Part shown: piece by piece, positions 48,200 through 60,515 of the stretch
How the letters are laid out: the number at the start of each line of letters is the position of its first letter
How positions within the stretch are numbered: the stretch's first letter is position 1
Assembly: GCF_901709675.1 (NCBI RefSeq)
Contig: NC_051095.1
Location: forward strand, 7,405,956 to 7,469,955
Reading direction: 5' to 3'
Source of the DNA: Syngnathus acus
Lineage: Eukaryota > Chordata > Actinopteri > Syngnathiformes > Syngnathidae
DNA length: 64,000 nt
Made by a program: the position numbers and the translations under genes
The notes under the pieces: model-generated
What the model was told of the DNA's origin: nothing
What the model saw: the letters and a program-made list of their open reading frames with translations, nothing else
Database searches by the model: none

Positions 48200-51100
48200 A
48201 TGGTTAGTATGCGTGTGTCCATCGTGTGCCTGTGTGTGCTCCTCCACGGCGTTATTTCACAGCCACCCAAAGAAATTGACACCCAAACGGTACGGATTTG
48301 TCACTTATCTTTCTATATTGTAGCTCAGCTAGAAACACCTGTACTATGTTTTGCTTTTGCATCATTTCTGTGGAATTTTACTCATGTACACACGCACACA
48401 CTTTTTCACAAAGATCTCTTTCTGTCGGCGGTTTGTGCGGATATTTTGCCTCTATTTCTTTTGGCTGAGTTTTACTTTCCATCCATCTCCAGCAGGTACA
48501 TTTTGCCCAAAATAATAACAGTCATATAATTATTATCATACATCTTAAAATGTCAATATTGAGGTGACATTTGACGTGTTAAAATGTGAGTAAGCTTACT
48601 GTATGTATGAATTTGTATCTTAGCATCTGTTCATTGGTTTAGGTCATATTTTGATCATTTTTCTGTCTTCATATTTGATTAGTTTGTCTCACAGTGTGCC
48701 TTATTCTAGGAATGCACAGATGGCTATCATTGGGACCCTCAGACAGAGCACTGCAAAGGTAAAGCAGATGATGATGATGATGATGAAGCCTCATGACTTG
48801 TTGAATATTTTGGGGACATTTGTGCATGTATGCCGTCAGACATCAATGAGTGCGAGACCATCCCGGACGCGTGCAAAGGGGAGATGAAATGCTTCAACCA
48901 CTACGGAGGCTACCTGTGCCTTCCCCGCTCGGCTTCAGTCATCCCGGCCCCCGAACCCGCCATCGCGCCCACCGAGGCTTTCAACCCCTGCCCCCTGGGC
49001 TATGAGCCTCAGGGAGACAGCTGCGTGGGTGAGTGTGTGGGGGGGTCAGAGCAGGTGGTTGGTGGGGTCTGGATGGGTGTCTGAGTGATTGCCCCCTGTG
49101 GGTTTGGTGTCTAGATGTGAGGAGGGGGGGGGGGGGGGGGGGGGCAATGACAATGTGTGTAGGAATTTGGTACATTTCACACGACAGCAGCTGCTGTGTT
49201 GCAGGCCTGAAAAGCTCATCTATTGGATCTTCCTGGTAATGTGTTTCCACCATTAGTGGAATTTCCTAGTGAGGCAGAACTGTGCACCATTTGACATTTA
49301 TGTGCTACTAATACCGCGAGTAAAGCGCTAGTTGTCGCTAGCGTGATTAAACTAAGGGTAAGCTAGAATTTCGAAATTTCGTCTTTTATATAAATGACCA
49401 GCCTAGTTCCTCTTATCCAAGCGCAGACGTGGACGAGTGCGAACGCGACGAGCACGACTGCCAGCCCAGCCAGCAGTGCGTCAACACCTTTGGGGGCCTT
49501 CACCTGCCACTGCCCCGACGGCTACCGCAAAGTGGGCACGGAATGCATCGGTGAGGCGGCAAATCTTTTTTTATTCTTCGTGTCGGAGACTGAAGAAGCT
49601 GAGAGATTAACCACGGTCCGTCCGCTCTTCCGTCAGACATCGACGAGTGCAGGTACAGGTACTGCCAGCATCGCTGCGTCAACGTTCCCGGCTCATTTAC
49701 GTGCCAGTGTGAGCCCGGCTTCCAGCTGGCGGGAAACAACCGCTCCTGTGTCGGTGAGTGGCAACCTCCCACTTGAATTGGAATCACACCCTTGACTGGT
49801 TGCCAGTTTTGGATTTTAGAGACCAATAAAACAATAACAACAAAGTGAAAAGCCAAAGAATAAAAATGGCCCTTGAAACGAATTAGCTGAAAATCTGCGG
49901 ATACGGGCATGTCGTTTCCTTTCAGATGTGAACGAGTGCGACATGGGGGCGCCGTGTTCTCAGCGCTGTTACAACACGTACGGCACCTTCCTGTGCCGCT
50001 GCGAGCACGGCTACGAGCTGGCCCCCGACGGCTTCGCTTGTAACGGTGAGTGGCCCGATCGGCAGCGCGTGTGACGTGGGCCGCGGATCCGCTTTGAGTG
50101 ACGGCGCGTTGACCGTGGCAGATGTGGACGAGTGCAGCTACTCCAGCTACCTGTGCCAGCACCGTTGCGTCAACCAGCCCGGAAAGTTCTCCTGCGTCTG
50201 CCCTGAGGGATACCAGTTGCAAGGCACGCGACTCTGCCAGGGTGAGTCAGAATGCGTGTGCGGAGGGAGGCGCAACATGAACAACGTTTGGCTAAAGCAA
50301 TACGTTGTTGCCTGCCTGGGCAGATATCAACGAATGCGAAACGGGCGAGCATCAGTGCGCGGATACGCAGACGTGCGTCAACATCCACGGACGATACCAG
50401 TGCGTGGACGCTAACCGATGTCTGGACCCGTACGTGCAGGTGTCGGACAAGTAAGTGCCTGCCTGCCTGCCTGCTCTCACACACGCGCGCGCGCGCGTAC
50501 ACATGCTCCCAATATGTTGGCCTTCATCCCGACAAGCAAGATGTACTCACACGCTCCAGCTGCACACTTTCCATGCGGCGGCGGACTTTTCCCCACATCA
50601 CAATGCAACTTTGGCTTTGTTAGATTGCTAACAGGTGGACAGCGCTTTCAACGTACACACGTTCAAACCAAGAGCAAATGTGGAATTTTCATCTGTTTAG
50701 CGAGTAGCTTATGACTTCAAAATTTGTGAATGACAGTCAGAGTTTATATAGTAGATTTTTTTTTCCACATTCACATTCCAATTTTCGATGAAAAGGCAAT
50801 CATTCCAGAAATAAAAACACATCCTACCAGGATATGAAATCATAAAAATCAAAGTTGGCCTGTTTAACATTTGAAATGTTGTTTTCGGTTCGGGTTATTC
50901 ATATTGATTATAAATTAACATACTGAATGAATTAATGAATTGTTTCTTTTTTTTTTTTCTTTTACGTTGGCTGTATTGTGAAATAATCAGATTCTAACCA
51001 CGCTTCTGAACTTCTGATGTTAGCTCAGCAGTTTGGGAACGCAAACGCTAACTAAGCTCTGCTGACCTCTGCTGGTTAATTTTGTAATTTCTCTTTTCAA

Positions 51101-52467
51101 GTACTGTATTTTTCACTTTGTGTGCAGCCGTTGCGTGTGTCCGGTGACAAAGGCGGCATGCCGAGAACTGCCGTTCTCCATCGTGCACCGCTACATGAGC
51201 ATCACGTCGGAGCGCTCGGTGCCGTCCGACATCTTCCAGATTCAGGCCACCAGCGTCTCCCCAGGGGCCTACAACACTTTTCGCATTCGCGCCGGGGACA
51301 CGCACGGTGACTTCTACATCAGGGTGAGAACGCGGCATCATAAACATGGATCGATTGGTAGAAGAGCAGTCCCGTTTTTGTTTTTACCGTAAAATGTTCT
51401 TTTTTTATTTCAGAAGTTGTTGTTTACTTTGGAAGTATAGCTGGCCCATCAGTAGTTTTCATAATTCATCATAATTTTTTTAAACTAAATTTCTAACACA
51501 GATTTCCCTTACCAATAAATTGCAAACATTTTTCTTCCATAAAACTTTGGTTTTGGCTTTCTTAGATTGCGAACAGGTGGCTGACACTGCACACAAATTG
51601 TTTGTGAATTTTTTTGTGAAAACCTAAAGCAAAATTTTATATAAAACTATTTTTAGTTAAAAAATATAAATCCAGTCAAATATTTAGCACCATATTTTTT
51701 AAATCTGATTTTTAACAAATTTTTCCCGTGCCATCAAATCAGAAATGCTAAACTCAGTGTCGTTTTTCAAAACAGAATTTTAACAAATTATTTTTAGTTA
51801 AAAAAATTCTAAATCCAGTCAAAAATTTGGCATCATTTTTCTTATTTTTAACAAATGTTCCCATACCATCAAATTGCTAGTTTATTTAATCCCATCAAAA
51901 ATTGGTGTAAAAATTTATTTTGAAAAAATCAAAAATTCACTCAAATTCCAAAGTCATGGAAAAATCCTTATCATTTTTTTAAACAACCAATTGTTCTTCT
52001 TACCATCAAATACTTTTCCATTCAAGTGCAAAATTTCAGTGTAAGAAAATTTTGTTAAAATATTCAGAGTCCAGTTAGAGTCATTTTTTTAAGTGAATTT
52101 TTTTTATGTTTTAAGGTAAAATAAATTCTATATCCAAAAATACAGTTTGCCAAAAATTCATTTCTGTCACTGATTTATGTTTGATATTAAAATGGACATT
52201 ACAAACTTTTAACGTCAGCCTGTGAACTCATGATCCACAACATTACACTAAAGGAATTTTGTGTGTGTGTATATATTTTTTTATGCATTCAGCAAATCAA
52301 CAACATCAGTGCCATGCTGGTCCTTGCCCCGCGCCGTGTCAGGCCCTCGCGAATACACGTTGGACCTGGAGATGGTGTCGGTCAACCCGTTGCTCAGCTA
52401 CCAGGGCAACTACCAGAGCAGCTCTGCCCTCAGACTCTCCATCTACATCGGCCCCTACACCTTCTGA
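48200..52467 (+). CDS. efemp2: fibulin-4 (EGF-containing fibulin extracellular matrix protein 2), carrying two 1-nt frameshifts
   Basis: Coding exons: 48200-48289, 48710-48758, 48840-49028, 49427-49550, 49637-49753, 49926-50045, 50122-50241, 50324-50450, 51128-51323 and 52293-52467. Signal peptide [27 protein letters not shown]; a first atypical module [20 protein letters not shown]; then five calcium-binding EGF modules, each one exon, with D-V/I-D/N-E-C starts and C-x-C patterns; then the fibulin C-terminal module ([43 protein letters not shown]), ending SIYIGPYTF. About 434 aa after allowing for the frameshifts; human is 443. The protein is secreted and assembles elastic fibres with lysyl oxidase. 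Exon 4 has 124 nt where 123 are needed (five G at 49492-49496), and the last exon has 175 where 174 are needed (four C at 52327-52330). All other phases agree, so sequence error or very recent damage are both possible. Confidence 0.92.
49125..49144. repeat. poly-G run of about 20 in an efemp2 intron
   Basis: A nearly pure G tract follows GAGG. Such tracts are unstable and hard to sequence, which matters for the nearby exon frameshift. Confidence 0.9.
50600..52200. repeat. degenerate repeats in efemp2 introns 9 and 10
   Basis: TTTGGCTTT[G/C]TTAGATTGC then AACAGGTGG occurs in both introns (50608-50638 and 51552-51580). Intron 10 from 51480 to 52180 then repeats ATTTTTAACAAAT, TACCATCAAAT and AAATCCAGTCAAA in units of about 100 bp. 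Confidence 0.6.
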
Positions 52468-53390
52468 TTCCCGCCAACCAATAAGACACCCGCAGCAGAC
52501 GGAGCGGAACGACGAGGCAACGACAGAAACGTAAACCGGAAGAGAAAAAGTCATCTTCGACTGTGCCGACATTTATTTTTCAGCTCACATACATGGAAAT
52601 CCCTTTCAGCATTTCTTTCATGTCCTACTAGTGCACCGAGTTCTTAATAACGCACTAGCAATAAATGCTCAAACCCCTTTACGCGAACCCTATGGCGCAC
52701 TCATTCCATATTCTTCATATCAGAAGCTCCGTGCACTCATATTTTCTTTCTGCTCACTAGTAAGACCATTCAGTGTATTTGTTGAATAACTAGTAGGTTA
52801 ATTATATCTTACTCTTTTATACTACTAGTGACAGTTTTTGTCCTCCTAGTACACATCTCAACTTTAATAGTAACACTACTAGGCCCAACTAGTTGGGACT
52901 GTTAACCACTGAAAGGACCATGTACCAGTTTGTTTTTTGTCCTCACCGGTAAGACAACTAGGACATGTTTCTGAATGAAGTGTGGCCTTGGCGTTTAACT
53001 GGTGTACTCAATCGTCTTACTAGTGAGGATGAAGCGCATGCCAGTACATGGACCTAAAACACATCAAGAAAATGGTTGAGATAGTCAGGATGGCTTTCCA
53101 CGCATTGGTGGACTTTGAGCTTAAAATCGTCTGCTGAAGGCTGATAACAAATGAGTGGAAAAAGTGTGTGCGTGTGCGTGTTTGTGTGTATGTGCGTGTG
53201 TGTGTGTGTGATCATCTCATGTGTCTCTTCCTCCCGTTTTCTTATAGTGATCCACGACGCACAAACTTCAGACGTCTTCTTTTTCTTCTTCTTGATGCCT
53301 CCTAAATTTGCGACATTGGAACATCTATGTTGTATTTTATTTCTGTCTGTCTTAGATTTTGAACACCAATAAAAATGAGAATCTTTAATC
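52468..53390 (+). other. efemp2: efemp2 3' UTR
   Basis: Candidate polyadenylation signals AATAAA occur near 52662 and 53369. The UTR includes CTAGT island C (52620-53050) and a GT-rich run at 53165-53210. Confidence 0.5.
52620..53050. repeat. CTAGT-rich degenerate island, copy C
   Basis: About a dozen ACTAG/CTAGT words, often with GTAAGAC or GGAC beside them (CACTAGTAAGACC, ACTAGTAGG, TACTAGTGAGGA). The segment at 52869-52890 matches 6219-6240 at nearly every base. Confidence 0.55.
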
Positions 53391-54074
53391 CCCTTAGAAT
53401 TGGGTTTTTTTTGGGGGGGGGAAAAGAACTATACATCTTTTTTCCTACAACATATATGTATAACTCTTTCCACCCAAAACATTTCCTTTAAATACACCTT
53501 TTTGACAAAATATTTGGATTTTTTTGGAACGTATATATCCACTTCCATTATGTGTACTAGTGCTGGTCCTCGTAAAAGTCATGAGTGACTTGACGCGAGA
53601 AGGAATTGACACCCTCGCACTAAATATTTTGTAATTGTTTATAGTTGCCACAAGATGGCGACAGGTTCTTTTTTTTTGTCCCCCCACCCAGACGAGTTCC
53701 TCACTTCAACATGATTTCTTTGCCGTAAGACGTCACAGTGTGTTTTTGGCCTGAGCTTTTAAATAAAATTAAAAAAAGAATTGTAAGTTTGTTTTGGGAA
53801 AATAAAGCATTGCGTTCTTGCGTGGCTGTTCCTATGCTCACTACGTTGTGATCCTTGCTGGATAAAAACAAAAACAAAAAACCGGAGTTTATGGTGTTCA
53901 TTCCTCCTCCCCCTTCCGAGCTCCAACAAACATCGTCATCAGAACACCATCGATCACTTACCTAAAAAACAACATACGATGTTCAAAAATTAATTTGCCT
54001 TGAATGAAACAATGACATCAAACATAATAACCCCCCACCCCCCCAAATAAAGAAGGTAAAAATCTGACACATTG

Positions 54075-54451
54075 TGTCACGGATCGGAATGGAGCAGGGC
54101 GACCAAATGCAGCTTCGACCAGGGGTTTTTTTTGAAGGGAAAAGGTAGTTGGAAGGGAGGATAAGGGGAACAAACTAACAGAACCGGCAAACCGTCATAA
54201 CTTAACGGACTGACCGACAGACTGGCTAACCAAAACACAACTGGCAAAGACAGGAACCCAAAAGAAACAAGAACGACATCAACGATCCGAAAGGGAAGTG
54301 AGGGGCAGACAGGACTTAAATACAAGACAGGTAACAAGACGCAGGTAACTGTGATTACATTGATTGAGGTAACACAGGAGGGGAGGGGCGACGCCAACAG
54401 AAACCATGGTAACATAGAACATAATAAAGCAACCGGGGACGAGACGTGACA
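54075..54451. mobile_element. LTR-like or inverted-end repeat (TGTCACG...CGTGACA)
   Basis: Both ends carry TGTCACG as inverted repeats, and the termini are also TG...CA as in LTRs. The interior is non-coding and includes AATAAAGCAA near the right end, fitting a solo LTR polyadenylation signal. No convincing target duplication is present. Confidence 0.4.
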
Positions 54452-54459
54452 CTATGGAT

Positions 54460-55040
54460 GAGAAAAACCCTCATTTAAAACCCAAACCCTAGGTTCTAAT
54501 TTGAAACCCTAGAATTGGTCACAACCCCTAATTTTAAACCATAACCTGAGATTCCAACCCTAATTTAAAACTATAACCCTATTTAAAACGCAAATTGGAA
54601 CCCTTAACCTTATTTTAAACCCAAGTTTCAAACCCCAACCCTGGTTTCAAACCCAAATTTGAAAGCCAAACCATGTTTTAAAACCCTAATTTAAAACCCT
54701 AACCCCAGATCAAACCCTGGTTACAAACCCAAATTTGAAAGCCAAACCATGTTTTAAAACCATAATTTGAAACCCTAACCCCAGATCAAACCCTACTTCC
54801 AAACCCTGATTTGAAACCCTAACCCTAGTTTCAAAACCAAATTTGAAACCCCAACCCTATTTTTGAAACCAACTTTCAAAGCCTAATTTAAACAAGAACC
54901 CTAGTTTAACTAAATTGAATCGCTAAGGCTAGTTTCAAACCCACATCTAAAGATCTAACCCTTATTTAAAACCCCAATTTCAAACACTCACTGAAATGTA
55001 AAACCCTGTTTTACAACATTAAACCCTACACCTAACCCTC
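54460..55040. repeat. degenerate AAACCCTAA-rich tandem array
   Basis: Units of about 14-16 bp vary around AAACCCTAATTTGA. A longer unit of about 90 bp is duplicated (CCAAACCATGTTTTAAAACC occurs twice, near 54666 and 54740). CCCTAA hexamers occur many times but not in an uninterrupted telomere run. Confidence 0.8.
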
Positions 55041-55106
55041 ACCCAAAAAAATAATATTTCCCAGAAATAACATTTTTGGAAAGCTTGTCCACAAAGGTGA
55101 GGAAAA

Positions 55107-55188
55107 CCTGACACACAACCACACACACACATGCACACACACACACGCGCACACAACAACGCACACACACACACACACCACCACCACA
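55107..55188. repeat. (CA)n microsatellite
   Basis: Impure CA run with ATG, GCG and CCA variants. Confidence 0.85.
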
Positions 55189-55543
55189 CAAACACCCATC
55201 TGGTGTCGCTGAGGGTGGTAATGAGTCACACACACACTTGTTTTATATAATCCGACCATCCCATTCTGTGCTTGTCTACTAGTGTTTAGTGTGCCAAACA
55301 CACTGGGGTAAAAAGAAAAATTGACGACAATGCTTTTATATACACCCAAAACCTAGGTAGCTTCTCTTACATAAGAAAAGACAAAAAAGTTGACATCACT
55401 TTGTTTTTTGTTTTTTCCATAAATTTTAATTTTTGAAAGCATGTGGGAGAAGTAAAATTATTTAAAAAAAAACTTTTGATGCGCTCTCTGTTGCAAAAAT
55501 GTTCACCTCTCGTGGTAGAATATCTTAAATGTGCACGTATGCA

Positions 55544-55556
55544 CGCACACACGCGC

Positions 55557-55597
<41 letters not shown>

Positions 55598-55606
55598 CGC
55601 ACACAA
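55544..55606. repeat. (CA)n microsatellite
   Basis: CA run with GCG and AAA interruptions. Confidence 0.85.
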
Positions 55607-56640
55607 TGTGAGAATCTGTTATGTGTCCGCTCGACTTTTTATTTTTTCCAATAAAAAAAAGATTTATATAAACGCTGTGACCTCCACCTTGGTTCCTTTT
55701 CACATTACATAAACACGGTTGCCAAGAGGCAACAAAGTGTTGCTATGGCGGCGTGGGCGCACATCCACAATATATTGTGTACTGCTCAAGACGTTCACCC
55801 ACAGGGACAAGAAATAGCAACAACTGCCATGCAGAGAAATTAAACCCAGTAAAAACATGCATTCAGAAGAAACACATTTCAACTTGTCACATTTAACCAA
55901 CAATCTTGCCTGTGCCAATGGGATTTTAAAATGTACAGTATATTTCTAATAACAAGAAAAAAATCTAATAAAACACAATAAAAGGTCAGTTTGACCTGAA
56001 ACCCAACAATGTTAAACCAATTTTAAAAATCAATAAGTTGATAAATGCAAGCAAAATATGTTTAATAGTCATTTAAAAACATATTCATAAATATAACTAT
56101 CTATATATTTTCTATCTTTTCACATTTCAATTATTTTAATCATTGTGGGTTGTTAATAGTAAATTCCAAAATATAGTTTAAATGGAAAAATCAACTTGAA
56201 CTTTTTTGTTAAACTTTCAAATCAACTTTTATTTGAAATCATGAGAGAGCATAACTACATAGTTTTTAAAAGAAAGTGAGAGAAAAATAGGTGCAGCAAT
56301 TGTGACTTACATACACACATACATACACAATAATCTGAATAATGATTAGACTGCAGTATAAGCACCATTGTATGCAAGTCTCATATTTACGAGACATGAC
56401 TTTTAGCATTGATTCCACAAAAGTTAATGATTGCTGCGTGTTTGTTTTGAAACAGAAATCTTCTTTTGCTAACTTGTTTGTTCTGCGCTGGTTGCTTTGA
56501 CTCAAGTGTGCCGCTCGCATCTATTTGGAGCGTCAGTCAAAAATAGTACACATGACCATCACCGTGATGAAGTGGCATCGGACAGTCACTCTTCATGAAT
56601 CAGGAGTGAAAGTACGTGTGAATGGCAATGACAGCTCACG

Positions 56641-56667
56641 CACACACACACACACGCACGCACACGC

Positions 56668-56752
<85 letters not shown>
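56641..56752. repeat. (CA)n microsatellite
   Basis: A long and mostly pure CA run with GC interruptions at its left end. Confidence 0.95.
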
Positions 56753-56755
<3 letters not shown>

Positions 56756-56870
56756 CCTCATGTCCCAAACTGTATCAACAACAACAATAATGGGGGCAAG
56801 TGCAGCATACGGACAAATGTAGTTCAGCGGCGCTCAGTATCAACCATCTGAATGAATGACACTTTGGTTC

Positions 56871-56975
56871 GAGTGAGTGAGTGAGTGAGTGAGTGAGTGA
56901 GTGAGTGAGTGAGTGAGTGAGTGAGTGAGTGAGTGAGTGAGTGAGTGAGTGAGTGAGTGAGTGAGTGAGTGAGTG
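56871..56975. repeat. (GAGT)n microsatellite
   Basis: About 26 uninterrupted GAGT units, only 120 bp from the CA array. Confidence 0.95.
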
Positions 56976-58156
56976 CTACAATTAGTTTATGAACAAAACT
57001 AAAAGTGTCACTTTGGCTCCCCCCTTGTGTATGTGTGCATGCTTCTCACACACACTTACATGCATGTACACACAGATGTACACATCCTACATGCGTTCCG
57101 TTTGTGTTTGCAGTGCATGGATGAAAACGACACTTGACGTGCATTTGTTCTCCCTGTAAATGTGTTCAATGATGGAGCAGGGGGGAGCCACCAGTATCAA
57201 TGAAAGAGGGGAGTGCATGGAAGACGTCGACGTGGTGTCTCCATGGCAACACCCGCATCAGCACCGCTGTGGTGGTGATGGGAAAAACTAAAGTCTGTGC
57301 ATGCGTGCATGTGCATGTACACAAGAGTCAGAAGTACAAAAACAGCGAGCGATAACAAGCTAATGTGATCAGAGTATTGGGAACACCATTTTACATTTTG
57401 AGGCAAGTGCAAGGTACAAGAACAAACTACAATCCTACAAATTCTTTTGACAGGAAAGTGAGTGTGCACACACACAAACACGCACGCGCAGCACACACAC
57501 TTAGGCCAATGCCAAATATTGGCCGAGCACTGGCCGCTTGCCTTCTCGGCGGCTGCCCCAGCAGCTAAAAATAAACTGCTTATTGTAAAAGCACAAAGAA
57601 CAAGGTGCAAGGCTACATAAGTGAGACAGCTGAAGAAGAAGAGGAGGAGGAGGATGATGAAGACGATGAAGGAGGCATTGGTGCACTTCTTATTCACTTG
57701 TTCTTGCACATTAAAAAGTTGACTTTGGTGGAATTGCAAATTCATTTGCTCTCAGACTGTCTTAATAATTAATTGATCAACCCATTCCCTACTTTGACTG
57801 ACTTTTGTAATTGCGCAGTCTTCTTTTTTTGCTTTCACATCTTCAAACAGCTCATGGCGCCTCCAGTCACCCAATGGCTCTCTCAATGTCCTTTTCACAC
57901 TCTTTGCACTTTGTGTTCCTGATGAGACACGCCGATGGCGGTCCCGTGTTTGGCAGCTGCCTAACCAACAGGTGTGACTTTCACAGCATATCGAGGGACA
58001 CAAAAAAAGTGCAAAAATTTGGAGCGAACAGCATGTTCCCCTCACCTTTAGTCATCGTCGCTTCACGCACAACACCGACAGAACACAGACATACATCATC
58101 AACTTCACCATCATCATTAGCGTGCAAGTTTGTTCTGGGTGTTGTGTGTGTTCAAG

Positions 58157-58225
58157 TCACACGCGCACACACGCGCGCACACACACATGCACACACAGAC
58201 CCCCCCCCCCCACACACACACACCA
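58157..58225. repeat. (CA)n microsatellite with a C run
   Basis: CA-rich with GCGCGC interruptions and a stretch of C at 58201-58210. Confidence 0.85.
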
Positions 58226-58989
58226 CAATGGTACAAACCATCGATATGATACTAAACACATGCAATTGTTCCCCAGACATCATTTGGAGCACTTCACAAT
58301 CTTCATCTTGTGACGAAAATGTAGATGAAATATCTTCAACTCATCAGAGATGCTGATGGAGTGTTTTCAAAATTGATTATTCTACTTATTATCCCATCGA
58401 TTAATCGGATGACCACAAATTTTGTGATATTAAACAATCAAATGTGCACGTGGTGTCCACTAGGGGTCACCATTCTCACATAATACTGCTGGATCTATGA
58501 CTTTGAGTATGTGTGGTTTTAAAAAGTGGGCCTTGGCCCGATGAGTGACGTAGCAATCAGCAATTGAGAGCGTAGACCTGGTGCTGCTTTGTGAGCCTTT
58601 GAGGCACAAACTTTGCTTCGACTTTGTGAGTTATAAATAAGTCGAAGAGTGGTTTATTTTTGGGACAAAGTCGTGTAAAGACACATGAGGGACAATACAA
58701 CCGACAGACAACAAGTACCAGAAAGGTTTTTTTTTTCCCTCTCTCACTGTGCTTATTTTTACACCCACGGATTTCAAGGTCTGCACTTTGTTTCTTGAAA
58801 AATAAAAAAACGGGGGAAGGAGCTTATCTGTTGCCTAGCAACACCTTCCATTGCCAGATATACGCAGCAGACAACTAGCAGCAGATTTGAAAAAGATACA
58901 GAAAAGTCAATGAAGTTACTGATCATTGACAGTTCAGTCTAACGGACAGGCAACTTAAACCATTTGACCTTCTAACCGGACATACCTTT

Positions 58990-59035
58990 TGTTTTTCAGA
59001 ATCAGCTTTATTGGCCAAGTTTGATATGGTCACTT
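58990..59035 (+). repeat. short non-LTR element tail
   Basis: CAGAATCAGCTTTATTGGCC followed by AAGTTTG matches a very common fish repeat as I remember it. Only this fragment is present. Confidence 0.5.
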
Positions 59036-60515
59036 GATCAATACAATCAATAAATTCTCTCAATTGATTTGGTCAGTTGATAGCAGATATAATTGTAGCA
59101 GCACCATACTGTCCACGCACAATAAGCAAACATTAGGCGCAAAAACGGCCGCTCGACGTCCATGCTTGACGTCAGCACGCTGGAACGCTCATCGATGTGA
59201 AGGGCTTTGATTTTCATCCGCTGACGCATAATCACAGCAGCTTACATCAGCTACAGAACAAACGGCTGCTTAGTCACAAGTCTCTAAAAATGACATGCAT
59301 ACTGGCCACTCCACTAGGGACAGTGGATGTGGGTCTTCAGTACTGCTAACCAATATTTTAAACATATGGACACAAAACATGTCAGTCTCAACATGTGACA
59401 CTTTTCTAGAAAGACTGTATTTAGTGCAGTACCACGTTGCGCCTCAACATGCGAGGCAGCACTGAGCTATATTGGAAAACATGATTAACATGATTAAAAG
59501 CAAGAAGAAGAGACAGAGAAGCTCTAATACTGTTTGTTACGACAAAGCAGAGTAAATGTGTCCTATTTGACTTTTGTGCTTTGTCCTCAAAGTGATTTTA
59601 TGCAACAGTTTCCCCATTTCTTGACAGCATCATTATGGGGACATTTTCTAAAAAATAATTTCACTACAGAACACCATGAAAGAAAATAGAGTGGTGCGCA
59701 TAATTAGAGGTACTTGTGATGTTATTTCTGTTTTTGAAACAAGGAGTGCGCATGACTCACCTCATCTTGGGTCCATTCAAAACCTTGAATGAGCTCAACC
59801 TTTGATTAGGACTTCACTGGTGGACGAACGAGAGCGAGTGACGTCATTGCTACGTCGCAACGCACATCAGAATGCATATTATTAGTTCATTTAATCTTTT
59901 AGCGCTCAAAGTGGTACACAACGATGAAGGGTATATTGTTTAGTCTAATGCAAGATGCACAGATTTTGGATTTTGTGACGGGTTTGGTTTGTAACATGTT
60001 AGACATTTGGCAAAAAATGTCATAACCAAATGAATTCATTTTTTCATGGCAAGTCTTTAGACACATTAAAAGCATACCATTGGTTTTGCTCTCTCTCACA
60101 CAAATAAACACAAGCACACACACACACTCACACACTTTCTCCCCTCCCCTCTCTCTTTGTGTCATTAGAAACTCTGCTCGATGTTTCCTTTTGTCCATTC
60201 AAGTGCTCCTCCTGGTCTATAAATAGCTTGAGGGCGGCTGCAGGGGGCGCCATGCAGCAGCCCACAAATGTGTGTGCGCGTGTGTCTCGCCAGTAATATA
60301 CATCTACTCAATCTATTTTTAGATCTTTCCCCCATCTCCCGCTCTCTCACACATGCACCGCAAACATGTCTGCATAATGCTGCGTGCGCCTCTTCCATAC
60401 ATTGCTTCATCCTTCGCCCATCCGTCCTCGGTGCATCATCCCACATGTAACTTGCACCCTCCTCCTTCATTCATGCATTCTCAAACCTAACAGCGAAAGG
60501 ATTCTACACATTCAT

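Noticed and set aside
54460-55040. Interstitial telomere
   Set aside because: CCCTAA occurs often but never as a run of consecutive hexamers; the unit is longer and degenerate.
57197-57745. 182-residue minus-strand open frame with hydrophobic stretches
   Set aside because: Built from T-rich and GT-rich low-complexity DNA with no recognisable domain or splice partner.
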